A stretch of DNA of 64,000 bases from Oscheius tipulae (lineage: Eukaryota; Nematoda; Chromadorea; Rhabditida; Rhabditidae), in assembly GCA_037178975.1 (NCBI GenBank), contig JASJZH010000005.1, positions 6,634,001 through 6,698,000 of the forward strand, given 5' to 3'. Position 1 is the stretch's first letter, and each line of letters opens with the position of its first letter. The notes under the pieces are model-generated. The model was given only the letters and a program-made list of their open reading frames with translations, was not told the DNA's origin and did no database searches. Below are positions 24,015 through 34,676 of this stretch, one piece after another. The translations under genes were made by a program, and so were the position numbers.

Positions 24015-25065
24015 CTTTTGGACTCGGCCCTCGATTGAGAATGCATATGAGGACGGGACGGGAAAACATCATTGTCATGTTTTCGGATCGGGGTTATTCA
24101 AATTTTAGAGTGCTGCGATGAAAGGGAGTGATCCTCGTGATCAGCGTTTTTGGGTGCAAAGAACTGCAAAGATACAGCATTTGATGTCACTTTGTGAAAC
24201 CTAGCAAGGCTTAGAAATGATGTCTCATACCCTTTTCCGACTACTGGGAAATCTTTTCTTCGGGTACATCTTCTGAAATCCAGTTCGATCAAAAGAACAA
24301 ACAGACAATAAAATTAGTCAACAGTTTCTCCTGACAATTTGGAAACAAACCCATCAACAAACCAAAAGATCCAAAGAGTATAAACTAACGGTTCGGCTCT
24401 GCCGGCGTCGACCGCTCTCGGTGTCCATAACGGTTTTGGTGAGTGAGGGCAAAAGGCTCTCTCCGATGAAAACACGCTCTGGTGGGTGTCCGTGACCAGA
24501 AATAGCCTATGGTTTCATCGATTTGCAGCCAGATGAGATGTCGCTAATCGGCCGGGTATTTACAAGCTGTGTCCAGCTGAACATTACCAGATGACGGTAT
24601 TTTCGTGGACAAACAGGTTGCTGTAAATTACATTTTTAGCAGCCTCATGGGTTTTCCAATTCAAAGAGTTCATTACCGTAATCTAATTATTTGAAGCGGC
24701 GGGACAAGTTTGTTTTAAACTTAGAATTCAAATATTAAGTACTCGCAGTCAAGTTTTTACTAACGGATTGCCTCGTTTTGCTTTGAATCCTGTTCTGTGG
24801 TGGAAATAATACTTTAGTGACTTTTTTTGTACTGTACACATGATCCACACTCCTCTTTGTAATTCCGCTTTTCCCACCCGCCACAAAACAATACTCAGCA
24901 TGCTGCAATCTTTTGCGCAACAACTGATGAAACTTTAGCAAACAGCTAGTAACAAAAAATCGTTTATTCCCCTATTTCTAACTCGTTTACCCCGCTGCGA
25001 CCGCTCATTCCTCTGTTTATTTCCCTGGACGGAATGACACCAGGCGCTCTCGCCCTGGTCCGGGT
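24015..25065. other. Non-coding region 5' of the SLC35F-like gene
   Basis: About 1 kb with only short frames. It may contain an upstream exon of the SLC35F-like gene; no other feature is recognised. Confidence 0.45.
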
Positions 25066-25149
25066 GCACGGATGGCCGAGTGGTCTAAGGCGGTGGACTT
25101 AAGTTCCACTCCTCGTAAGAGGGCGTGGGTTCAAACCCCACTCCGTGCA
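25066..25149 (+). tRNA. tRNA-Leu (anticodon UAA)
   Basis: A class II tRNA of 84 nt. The acceptor stem GCACGGA pairs with TCCGTGC, with discriminator A at 25149. The D arm (GGCCGAGTGGTCTAAGGC) contains box A; the anticodon stem GTGGA/TCCAC encloses the loop CTTAAGT (anticodon UAA). A long variable arm (CTCGTAAGAGG) and the T arm GTGGG-TTCAAAC-CCCAC (box B) follow. No intron, and no sign of degeneration. Confidence 0.97.
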
Positions 25150-25454
25150 GGATTTTTGGTCTTTTTACCAGAATTGATTGGGGTCATTACAAAATTGATT
25201 TGCTTTATTCTCAGCAAGTCCAATCCCGGGTGGTAGTACATGAAGGTGGTCTACCCTGGCATGTCTCGCCAGCCTAGCCTGTACAGCGGATCCCGTAGCC
25301 TGAGTAACCTTGATCGTTTAACATGCTCATCTTCCCTCCAAGAACTCCCCCAAGACTCCGGATGTGATCGGTCAGGTGAAATGCCTCGAATACCGAATAA
25401 ACAGTTTAAACAGTTTCAGATATGTACAACATGGTATTGATCTTGTAGAACTAT
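25150..25454. other. Short spacer with a Ser-rich open frame
   Basis: Holds an open frame (+, from ATG 25240, or 25261) reading MSRQPSLYSGSRSLSNLDR and ending near 25440. The composition looks protein-like, but no downstream exon, domain or clear donor could be linked to it. It is recorded as a possible lone exon only. Confidence 0.25.
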
Positions 25455-26060
25455 TTATTTGCGGCCCCATCCAAGCCTTCTGAATCGATCAAAAGCAGCT
25501 TGATTTGGAATGTGAAGAGCTGTGACCAGGGGGTCCTTATCTACTGTCACAGGCAGCTGACATTGCACTGGTGAGAAGAAACAGTTGCGGTATTTGACAC
25601 TGTCTCCACCTTCTTGTCTATTTTTAGCAGCCATGGCATCCAGAAGAGGAAGCTTTCGACGAAGACGATTTTGTGCCCAGTATCTGAAACAAACTTCCGT
25701 CAGGAGAACTCTTATATCGCACCCCTCTAAATCTTTTCGCATGCTTTCCGCTCAGACCAGGATTAGAGACAGTCAGGGAAAAGTCGAGACTAAAAGGAAA
25801 GTAGATGGGGATGAGTCACAGAGCAGAAACTGTACGAGATCCTTCACTTCTTGTCCCTCAAACTCGTCTCGGGTCACAGAATTCCAAAGATGGTTTTGAG
25901 GAAGGAGTTGGTGCGTGGCATACAATATCAGGACATGGACTCACCTCGCAATAGGATTTATCTCCTTGACTAGTCTGAACCTGTCTTCCAGTTGTCCTTC
26001 TACCGTCACCATTACCGCCAAGGTGACTATCGCTAGGGAGAAGAAGAGTGTCTGTTGCAT
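25455..26060 (-). CDS. Putative neuropeptide precursor, allatostatin C-like
   Basis: Two exons (26060-25945 and 25683-25455, phase 2) encode 114 residues. A signal peptide (MQQTLFFSLAIVTLAVMVTVEG) is followed by a basic-rich spacer with possible convertase sites (NRLRRK) and then KYRNCFFSPVQCQLPV. The core C-F-F-S-P-V-Q-C has the spacing and pattern of arthropod allatostatin C (C-Y-F-N-P-I-S-C), which is cyclised by one disulphide. The protein ends RFRRLGWGRK, so a second product with a C-terminal Trp-amide is possible. The ATG follows a tttttcag acceptor by one base, consistent with trans-splicing. Unlike arthropod peptides, the core is not directly followed by a dibasic site. The neuropeptide call is an inference from pattern; the gene itself is well supported. 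Confidence 0.68.
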
Positions 26061-27744
26061 ACTGAAAAATATAGGAACTGATTCAATGTTATCACTCTCG
26101 AGGACCCAAGAGGGCCAGAAAAAGAGTCGGGATGAGACATGTGAGGGGGAAATGTAGGTCATTAAAACCGACGAAGTTGACGTTATACTAGGTGGGAAAA
26201 GTGTGAGTGCACAAGTACTCCTTGAGGATAATTTAGTTTTCAGGGAGGAAATGACGAGACTTTTTAATATTCAAGTTTCAGAACGAAGAACAACAGATTT
26301 GAGATCAAGCTCTGACTGTTCTTTGACTAGAACAGACATCAGTTCGAAAAAGAGACGTCTGAAGTTTGGGGCATAAAGACCCCTTGTTACGCTTACCGCA
26401 ACCTGGGAAAGGGATACTTCGAGAGTATGAGTAAAGCTTGAACACTGGAATTGGAGCAAATGAGAACAGAACTGTTGGTAACTGAGGGCTACTCATGGGC
26501 TAGCAGAGGGACTGTAAAAAGGGCGTGATTGTCCATTGAGAAGAAGTGATTCTCAACCGATTAAAGATTCGAAGGCGGAGCCAGGCACCATCCTTCCTTA
26601 TTAGAGAGTAATCGGGTGAACACGGTCATGTTTTGACTCTGAGGAAAACCAAGTCAAAGTGTTCTCTGTGCGGAGGAGCTTTTTCAACTGGAAAGTATGG
26701 AAATTACGCAAGATACGATGACTTGTTTGAAAAAAAGAGGCAATTCCTTTAATCCAGTTATTTATAGAATGACAGAATCCTTTCTAAGACAACATGCAAA
26801 AGCTGCCTGAGTAATCTACCTTATAATCATAAACCCCAATGTGTTTGAGTTTCCCGCCAAAATTTGAAAAATTACGCAAAAGTGCATCAATGACATTTTC
26901 GACAGAAAGTTATGGTTTAGTACTTTTCGCTAATTTTGACCCAAACAGACAACGAGGGCGACTGCCGAAGGCAACTAGCTCGAAGATGTATGGTTCTACC
27001 ACCTAAGGTCATCGGAAATCTAACTTCTCCCTATCTGCTTATCCCTAGATCGAACCAAAGTGAAGCAAATCGGTCTTGCCACAAAACTATATGTGGTACT
27101 GTAATCATCCTGGTTCGACCATTAATGTCACTTTTGACCAGAATGAAGAAAACTCTGCCCGTGTTCTGTTAAATTCCAAACGTCATTCCTTTTTCGATCT
27201 TTCTTCTCTTCTCAGCCTGATTCAGTCTATACTCGTTCTGTTTCTTGCACTCAGGAGCAGTGAGTCGTGAAACTAATGACAGTACATTGGTCAAAACACG
27301 GAGGACGTCCTTCCTCCCTCAAGAATATTCAAAGTCAAACACATTACGTGTTGTCCAGTCAAGCTTAATGATCTGCTAATTTAGTCTAAAAAAGTATAGT
27401 TTAAGATAACCAAAACACAGAGAAGGGATTAGATTGGAAGAGGGTTTCGGAAACAGTGACGTCTTATTTTTTGGAGAAGGAAGTAAACACGGTTAAGCTT
27501 TAGTTGTTCCGTTTTTTTTTCATAAATAGTTCTACGAAGCAAATCCTGTTACGCACGGAATCTGATCAAAAGGATTCGGAAGGGATCAAGTATGCTCGAG
27601 AGAAGGTGTTTGGATCAACAGAGAGCGAGAAAAACAGGGATACAGTAGAATTCCGGGGATAGAGATAGCCAAGTCTCTTGGAGCAAATAAAAAGAACACT
27701 GGCTACCTTAACACAAAGGTAATTAAATTTGAAATGGAGAGCCG
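26061..27744. other. Gene-poor region upstream of the neuropeptide-like gene
   Basis: Includes one copy of an 85-bp dispersed repeat (26601) and short frames without support. A frame at 27076-27270 contains a hydrophobic stretch but begins without a usable ATG or acceptor. Confidence 0.45.
26601..26685 (+). repeat. 85-bp dispersed repeat, copy 1
   Basis: Identical base for base to 29059-29143, same orientation, 2.46 kb apart. It starts ttagagagtaatcgggtgaa and ends cggaggagctttttc. No terminal inverted repeats and no obvious target duplications were seen. Confidence 0.9.
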
Positions 27745-27951
27745 ATGGAGCCGCCGAAGATTGTAGAAGAGGAAAAGCTGGTGGACAAGACGCAATCGAC
27801 TGTGTTGAAGCAGCACAGCGTGAAGAGCAACAAGAAGACGAAGAAACTGCTGCCGGTACAGCCGACGGCGGACAACGACGCGGGTGGCTACGAGAATGTC
27901 CAGGACATGGACGAGGAGGAATTGGCCAAAATCGCCGCACAGGCAAAGTGA
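27745..27951 (+). CDS. Small charged protein or first exon of an unresolved gene
   Basis: Encodes 68 residues, MEPPKIVEEEKLVDKTQSTV..., rich in Lys, Glu and Gln, ending EEELAKIAAQAK with a stop. The final codon overlaps a good donor (AA/gtgagt), so it could instead be the 5' exon of a larger gene. No downstream exon could be joined with confidence in the next 2 kb. There is no signal peptide, membrane segment or known domain. Base composition is more GC-rich and codon-like than the flanks, which supports coding. Function unknown. Confidence 0.4.
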   Translation: MEPPKIVEEEKLVDKTQSTVLKQHSVKSNKKTKKLLPVQPTADNDAGGYENVQDMDEEELAKIAAQAK

Positions 27952-29058
27952 GTCCCTCGAAGAACAGCTATGCATCTTATCTTTATCTCTTTCTCGCCAG
28001 GCTCATCAATGAAGATTTATTTTGTGCTAGTTAGGCTGAGGAGATAAGAAAGACAGGGAGGTAACAGTAGTTTCACCAGGAACCTAGTGAAGCAGGAAGT
28101 TTCGCGGCGCTTGAACACAATTTGCTCTTACACAGTAATACGTATGCCATATAAACCAATAAGATTTGTTTATGAAACGGAGAACGTCAGCTTGACTAAC
28201 GGATTCGTAACTTGATAACGCAAAAAACATGCAAGTTCATAATTTCTTCCGGTATTGTCTGGCTGCACAGATCGGATAGATTCCTAGCTACGGTACGTTC
28301 TCTACTGCTCTAGAATATTCAAGAACTACTGGATTTTCTTCCAACTGGCTTATTTTTTACCTTCCAGTTACCGTCCCAAAATGTCTGCCTTTCAAAAAGA
28401 GCAAGGACTACTATAGATTCGCCCAGTAAACTCCCATGACTGTACAGTATTCTTTGTATTCATCACATGACAAAGAACAGACTACATTACCTAGATGACT
28501 GTCCAGACTGTTACGGTCTTATAAATTCCAGATGCGGTAGACAGGATAGGAGGGGATACAGCTTGACAGACCAAAGTAACAATTAGGCGGGCTAACAGGC
28601 AGGACGTGGGACAGGAACATAGTACTAGCTAAAACTATCGTAGGCGGATAATGTCATGTAATCCAGTAAGGAAGTGATGAGGAACATTAGACTAGAGAGT
28701 GGGTTAAATCGACCTTATAAGCAGATGTGTCTAAAACTTGAAAAAAGACATAGTTGAAGCAGCAATACCATGCAATTTCGCGCATAGGTCAGAGTATATA
28801 TTAGCAGGCGTTGACTTGATGTCATTTATTGAGGGTGTCCATAAAAATGGGAAATTCATTAGTTCTGCAGATGGGACCTTCAAAATAACCCGGGGATCCT
28901 CCCTTTTGAAGCCGCTTCGTCTTAGCCGCTCTTTGGTGTTGACTGTTGAAGCTTCGAGAAGGATCGTGATCTCTGTTAGGAAGGAAAAAATGTGAACAGA
29001 TTGTTGTTTCGTCGCTGCGTCAATGGTCACTAGACCTGCTCATAATGGAGCAATATAA

Positions 29059-29143
29059 TTAGAGAGTAATCGGGTGAACACGGTCATGTTTTGACTCTGA
29101 GGAAAACCAAGTCAAAGTGTTCTCTGTGCGGAGGAGCTTTTTC
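29059..29143 (+). repeat. 85-bp dispersed repeat, copy 2
   Basis: Exact copy of 26601-26685. Confidence 0.9.
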
Positions 29144-30062
29144 CTCACTGAAGCGTGTTAGGAACTTTTCTGAAACTCGAAGGAAGTCACATAGACAAGA
29201 GGAAGGTCATAGAATTTGAGTGACAGGGTGATCAAACTTTTTTGGAAGGTCCTGTGATCGGAGATACCTTAAGATTTGAAACGGTATGACCTTCTTTTAT
29301 CTGTTATAGGTTTTCTTGATAGCGATCCAGTAGACAACGATATGGAAGAGCTGTGTTCCAAGGAAATGACATACTTCCGTCGTACATTCTGTCCCTGTCG
29401 TCTGGAAACTATTTTTGGGAAAGCGTGGGTTCCATATCTGTTTTCTTTCAACCGTGCATCCTAAAACCCTAGAAATATCTCCAAAATATGTGGGTGACAG
29501 TGCCATGGGGTGCCCCGTACTCTCACCAATCTTCAATGGTCATCACGTCAAGTGCCGTCGCCAATCAGCAAAACTTTATCCCTGGCCGACTGTTTGGCTT
29601 AAAGTTAATACCAAACAGCTGATCCGAGGCTCCGTGCCAGTATGAGCATCCGGAAGATTGCCAAAAGTCAGCTGGTTTGGGGAGATCAGACACGGCTTGA
29701 CGTCAAGTAGCTTGAGGACAACATCACTCATTTCCCTCATGTATATTTGGCTTTCGAAAAGGAGCTGATCCGGACGAGTGATTGGGATCAGAAGAGAAAG
29801 AATAAGAATCATAAAACAGGGACAGAGACTAGGGGAAAAGGAGATACTTCATCACTTCTTCTTTTTTCTTCCGATCCTCCTGATCTTCCCAATTCCCTCT
29901 TATTATTTTTAAATTCCCAGACGATCCGTTCACAGACTACGTTTTCTCTGCTCAAGTGTTCTCTGCAGAATGGATTCGTACAAAACTTGCCAAGGGTTTT
30001 AAAACGGCACGATTACCACGGGTGTTGCTTTTTTGAGCGAGCAGCTATAAAAAAGTCTCCGG

Positions 30063-30071
30063 TATAAAAAG
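30063..30071 (+). promoter_or_regulatory. TATA box
   Basis: TATAAAAAG lies 40 bases before the ATG at 30103. A start site about 30 bases downstream would give a 5' leader of roughly 10 bases, so spacing fits a TATA-driven gene. Confidence 0.5.
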
Positions 30072-30102
30072 GAGTGGTGGTGGTCCGAAGAGATCACTTG
30101 GA

Positions 30103-30382
30103 AATGACCATCCACATCGTCTTTCTTCTCGTGGCCTTCACCTGGGGCCTGCAATCCCCAGATGTCCCAGACTGGGGAAACGCTCCTCTCAGTCAGTTTT
30201 GATTTCGACGTGGCTCCACCGATCTCTTGAACCATTGCTTTCTCATCAACTGCTGTCGACGGACAGTCTACAACTGGAGAAGAAGCCCTGGGATGTATGA
30301 AGAACGACTTCTTTTTAAAAAATGGCTATGCTTTATTGCAGACGAGCCGACTACCGCAGTCCCAGACAACGGAAACACTTGA
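30103..30382 (+). CDS. Candidate small secreted protein
   Basis: Starts with a signal peptide, MTIHIVFLLVAFTWG, followed by LQSPDVPDWGNAPLSQF and an in-frame TGA. The same frame stays open after the TGA (RRGSTDLLNHCFLINCCRR..., ending AVPDNGNT). A 75-base intron (30192-30266, gtcag...ggacag) would remove the stop and keep the frame, giving about 67 residues with YNWRRSPGMYEERLLF in the second half. A second possible intron (gtatga...ttgcag) complicates the 3' end. The TATA box upstream supports transcription. No family was recognised; it could also be a pseudogene. Confidence 0.35.
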
Positions 30383-30663
30383 CAGAGTTCCAGTCCATTT
30401 GCAGCTGACTGTCGAGTGTACTTGCAAGTTGGTAACAGACCCTATCAACCTGCAAATAGTGTTTTCTAGGCCGCTACCAAATATCTGTGGAGTGTTTTTG
30501 CGACGAAGCTTCAGAACAGATTGGAGGCTAAGAGCGTCTTTTTCAACGACGATATTGTTCTGGCTTGATTCTTGAGAACTGGAGTGTATTTATTAGGCAT
30601 CTAAATATTCTATATAAGACCAGGTACATAACAAAAACAGTCTAATAGTTCTTTATTCATTTG

Positions 30664-31775
30664 TTACCAATCAGTCCCCACATTTCCCACGTAGACGTTG
30701 AGCTGGGACTGGGAGTTGGTAGAGAGCAGATTGGCTGGTGTCTGGAAGTTTTTGATTAGCACTTTGGAATGTCAGGTCACTCACCCTACAGAGACCAGAT
30801 TCGAAGACACACTGAGAGATTGAGGGCCATTTTGACTGTGGGAAGATATTTCGGTACTCTGGCCGTGAGAGAACCTGCTCAATCTGATGAGCTGACTGAC
30901 TCGACAGAATCATCTCTCGGAAGTTTGGATCCCGGCCAACCAGACCCCTCCACCGACCCATTTCTTGTTCTGTCAGTCGCCGGGGTCCGAACCCTCGGAT
31001 CGGGAGAACAGATCTGGCCAGTTGTTCTTCTTCTGAAACGTCGCGAGTCTCGACCACAACTTCCTCATCGACCGACTCCAGAGCAAGCCCCTTTTCTGCC
31101 GTTTCAGCCGCGTGATAGATTTCTGTGACTGAGCGATACGAAGAAATGCCAGTGTCTTCAACAAAGCCGCCAGCTGGCTGTTCTTTCGAAGTTACCTAAA
31201 GTTGCTCTGTAAATTTTTTTTTCAAATGTTACCCACCTTGAGGCTTGAAGCTGGATGAATCGGCATTCCTGCTATCATTGTCCTTCTCCATTCACCGTAA
31301 CTCTTCGGCGGAGATTCCTTCTCCTCACTGTTCACATCCACAGCCCTCTCACTGAATGGATAACTGAAGGGAGCAGGTTCATAGTGTGAGTTCTTCGAGA
31401 TGAAATGGTCTAGATTCGATCTGGCAGAGTTCTTGTTTCTCTCCAGTGTGTTCAAATAGTCTGCCCTGTTCGAGCTGGCTTGTCTACTCGGCCCTCTTCT
31501 CCTGGAATAGAGACCTCCTTCAGCGTAATGTCCAGTCTCCTGGTCATCTCTGAAAGAAGGTAGTTTGAATTCATAGGTGAAAAATTTTACCTATCAATGT
31601 TGCCTAAAGTCGGTGGACCTCTTGGAAGGACTCTCGCTGTAGAGGAGGTTAGCTGAGAGTTGGCTGGTGAGTCGGAAGCTGAGCGTTCGTGGCGTGAGCT
31701 GAAAATCTTTTTCTTTTTGAGCTTACAGGCAAACAATCTTTCCAACTTTGTGTCTGTCAATCGGACATTACTCAT
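30664..31775 (-). CDS. Unrecognised soluble protein
   Basis: At least four exons join in phase: MSNVRLTDTKLERLF...GNIDR; DDQETGHYAEGG...YGEWRRTMIAGMPIHPASSLK; VTSKEQPAGGFVEDTG...FESGLCRV; and TPANLLSTNSQSQLNVYVGNVGTDW with the stop at 30664. The protein has about 290 residues and no signal peptide or membrane segment. It is rich in Ser, Arg and Glu, with likely disordered N-terminal parts; a more ordered region is RGFGPRRLTEQEMGRWRGLVGRDPNFREMI. A tttcag within the first exon could alternatively be an acceptor, changing the N-terminus. I do not recognise the family. It is encoded tail-to-head downstream of the ZP-N gene on the same strand, with about 240 bases between them. Confidence 0.6.
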
Positions 31776-32016
31776 TTTACAAGCTACAACTACCTGTCTA
31801 GAGGACAGACTACCAGAGCAAGACTCGTTCAAAACTTAATCTTCAAAGACATTGAAGCACTAAACATGATGAAACTTGTCAACTTTAGTGCATAAAAAGC
31901 AGCACGGTCGCAATCGATCTTTAGCCCTTCGCCCAACCTGCTAGTCTGTCCAGTCGGCGACGACCTGCTCTGTCCCACTCCTCCAATCTTCCACCACAGT
32001 TCTTGAGCTTCTAAAC

Positions 32017-34676
32017 TTATCTTTTTTTATTGTCTATGATAAACTGACTCGGCGGCAGACCCAGTATCAGTCTTTTTCGGTTTTCTTCCAAGTGAGCTCG
32101 CCTCTTCAAGCAGAAATAGAGACAACAGAGCAGACAAAGTGCAGCTAGTACTGCCAGCACGAGTCCAACTCCAAGCCACAAGCTCAAACTGCTCCTCTGT
32201 TCCGGAGCAAGATCCTGTTGGTTCTGAGGGGCTTGAGTCTCCGACGACTGGGTCTGAGTGGCTTCTGGAGCTCTGGTGATGGAGATTCGATTGAAGTTCG
32301 GGTTCTCCTCAAAGAGCTGAGCTGATCTGTCTTCTAGAATTGGCGAAGTTGAAAATAGCAAGTGAATAGTACCTGTACTGGGTAGAAGATCGACTTGTGG
32401 ACTGATTTCCTTACTTTGTCCACCGGAAGAAGCTCCCTCCACCGTGTTTATTGTTTCACTTGGAAGAGATTCCTGCGTCTCTATGAGGAGAGGGTTTCCT
32501 TCATTGGTCTCGGGACGACTGTCTCCTAAATGACGGTCTACTATCTCTCTATCTCTCAATCAGGTCCCCACTACTTTTGTTCAAACCCGTTTTGCAACGA
32601 CTTTCAAAGCGTGTGTGTAAAGATGTGTGTTGATGTCGCTCCCTTACGGTCTTTTGGGATTGTAACAGTTAGGGGTCTCTTTGACCAAAAGTAACAAAGA
32701 CACCATTTTTGAATTCTCCTTTCATTTGGGAGTGGGAAACATGAACTCTGGTTAGATACCAGCCGTCTCCGACGGTTTTTCCGTCCGTTTGTTTGCTTTT
32801 AGTTTGCATTGGCGGCTGCGCCTCTCCGTAGTAACAAAAGACTCCCAGTGGCTCCACTGGGCAAAAGCATTCTAGAGCGACTTGACTAGCTACTCAGTTA
32901 TTGACAACAACTTTTTCTGAAGAACACATCTTCTGGACAACATAATTGGCTCGATTTTGCTTTGTAGTGACGGACAGACGGACTGACTGACGAACACCAT
33001 TGCGCTTTAGTAGTAGAGAGATAAGGCAAGTTTCTGAATCAAATTCTACCTGTTCCTCTGTCAGTCGGAAGAGTCTGTGGATTCCAGGGCAGACTGGGAA
33101 GAGGAGAGATCGGCTGAGGTAGGTTAGGTTGACCGACTGTTGCAAGACTGGGTTGACTCGGTACGAGACCAGCTCCTTGTCCGAACTGACCGAGAGTTGC
33201 TTGACTACCAGTCGAGAGGAATGGATTAGGTACAGCAGCTGCTCCTTGACCACTGAAGGACTACTATGTTTGAAACAGGGAAACAGACTCACTTTCCAAT
33301 ATTAAAGTTAGGGTGAACCATCGGCAGAGGTAGGGTATCCACTTCGGGTAGACCGTAGACACATTTGACTGTCAAGGTCTGGTCCCCGTGAAGGATGACG
33401 GCCGGATTCTGACCTATTCTGATACGATTCTGAAAGACGCCGGGAGCAGGCTAAAGATGATTTTATACAAAAAAAGCAAGATGCTCTACCATCTGAGTGA
33501 GACAGGGATCATTAAATACTGCTATTTCTATCACATATTGTAGCTCTCCGTTGCCTTTCAAACGACACTCTGGACGTCCTAGAAGGAGAAAGTTTAAAAA
33601 AGAGAATAGAACTACCCGATACTCCGACGACGATCCAATCCGTGAATTTGCCGGTTGGAAGGTAGTAGGGATTGAGCTTGACCTCGATAGTGATCACCTT
33701 TGAGCCGCATCGTGGTTTCACTGAAAGTTTGGGTCGATCTGTCTCTATTTGATTCCCCCCGTTCCATTCCCTCCGGTGTTTGTTGATGTGTAAAATGACA
33801 GTAGTCGAGAATAGACTCCGTCCCAATGGAACTGGTATCTCTCTCTACCCATCGAGTTGTTTTGGTTGAAATGAGATACAACCGGATTTCACTCTACGCT
33901 AGCTTAGTGAAGAAAATCCGATTCTGACCAGTGACCGGTGATTAATCAAAACCGGCACCTACCGTAGTCAGAACTGGCCCCTCTTTAAAACTGATGTATT
34001 AGATCAGAGCCGACGCGCCTGCACTGGAATTACCTTGGTCGATGCTAATTATCTACCCGGCAAACTATCTACTCGCCCCCTCGTCACACAATGTGAGCCG
34101 CCCTCGGACCCGTCGTCGATAATTACCGTACTCAAATGCGCGGAACGAGAAAGAGAGGCAAATCGATTCGGGTCCAGGAAAAATATTGGTTCCAATGGGA
34201 TCAACAAGAGTGAACATCTGAGATTTCGAAAGGTTAGCGAAAACAGAACGTCGAATATGGTCATCACTTGGAAGCTACGGCCTAAAGGCGTTCAAGGTTC
34301 AGGAAAGGCGGTGAAGCAACTACTGAAAGTAATTTCTCAGAGGTTTCAGTCCGTGGATCTCGGTGAAGATGTTAAAGACATTAAAAAGCATTAGAAGTTT
34401 GTAAGCTCGTGTGAAGATCCATACGCGTCAAAGGAGAACTCACTTAAAACAGTAAGGATTCGAGGAGCCCTCAACCAACCAGAGTGGGGAAGACAAATTC
34501 TTCTAAGAAGAACGAAACTAAGAGTCAATGACTGTCGACGTATCTGTTTTGAACTATCGGTGAGCTTTAGGATCTTCTCCAATCTTTCATCAGCTTCCCG
34601 ACTCACCCTCAACTCTCGCCGGATAGGGAAACTGTGCTGCTGTCAATAGTGGCAGAAATAGGAAGAGCCACTGCAT
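32017..34676 (-). CDS. ZP-N domain type I transmembrane protein
   Basis: A signal peptide ([15 protein letters not shown]) at 34676-34607 is followed, after a first intron of about 890 bases, by a ZP-N-like domain: [80 protein letters not shown]. The cysteine spacing and the DQ..TVKC.Y ending are typical of ZP modules in nematode cuticlins and related apical matrix proteins. A Gly/Gln/Pro-rich spacer ([11 protein letters not shown]...PSLPWNPQ) and a Ser/Thr/Glu-rich juxtamembrane region come next. One strong TM segment ([21 protein letters not shown]) and a short basic tail, ending DNKKR, finish the protein. No ZP-C half is visible. Several consecutive introns are phase 1, common in extracellular modular proteins. 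Probably an apical or cuticle matrix protein; its role is inferred. Confidence 0.75.

Larger units (their letters stand above)
27952..30102. other. Long non-coding stretch with second 85-bp repeat
   Basis: About 2.1 kb with short unsupported frames on both strands (e.g. 28738-28995, 29276-29464). It includes the 85-bp repeat at 29059-29143 and, at its end, a TATA box for the following small ORF. Confidence 0.45.

Noticed and set aside
26850-26862. E2F-like site tttcccgccaaaa
   Set aside because: Good match to the consensus, but it is isolated and not next to any supported gene start.
28738-28995. 85-codon plus-strand frame as a further exon of the 27745 ORF
   Set aside because: No acceptor in the right phase and no similarity in composition to the preceding charged ORF.
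32669-32870. Thrombospondin type 1-like W-S-x-W pattern in a ZP-N intron
   Set aside because: Only the WSxW and RSRQC parts fit; the required cysteines and splice phases are missing.
34035-34394. 119-codon plus-strand frame
   Set aside because: Lies in the first intron of the ZP-N gene on the opposite strand and has no recognisable features.
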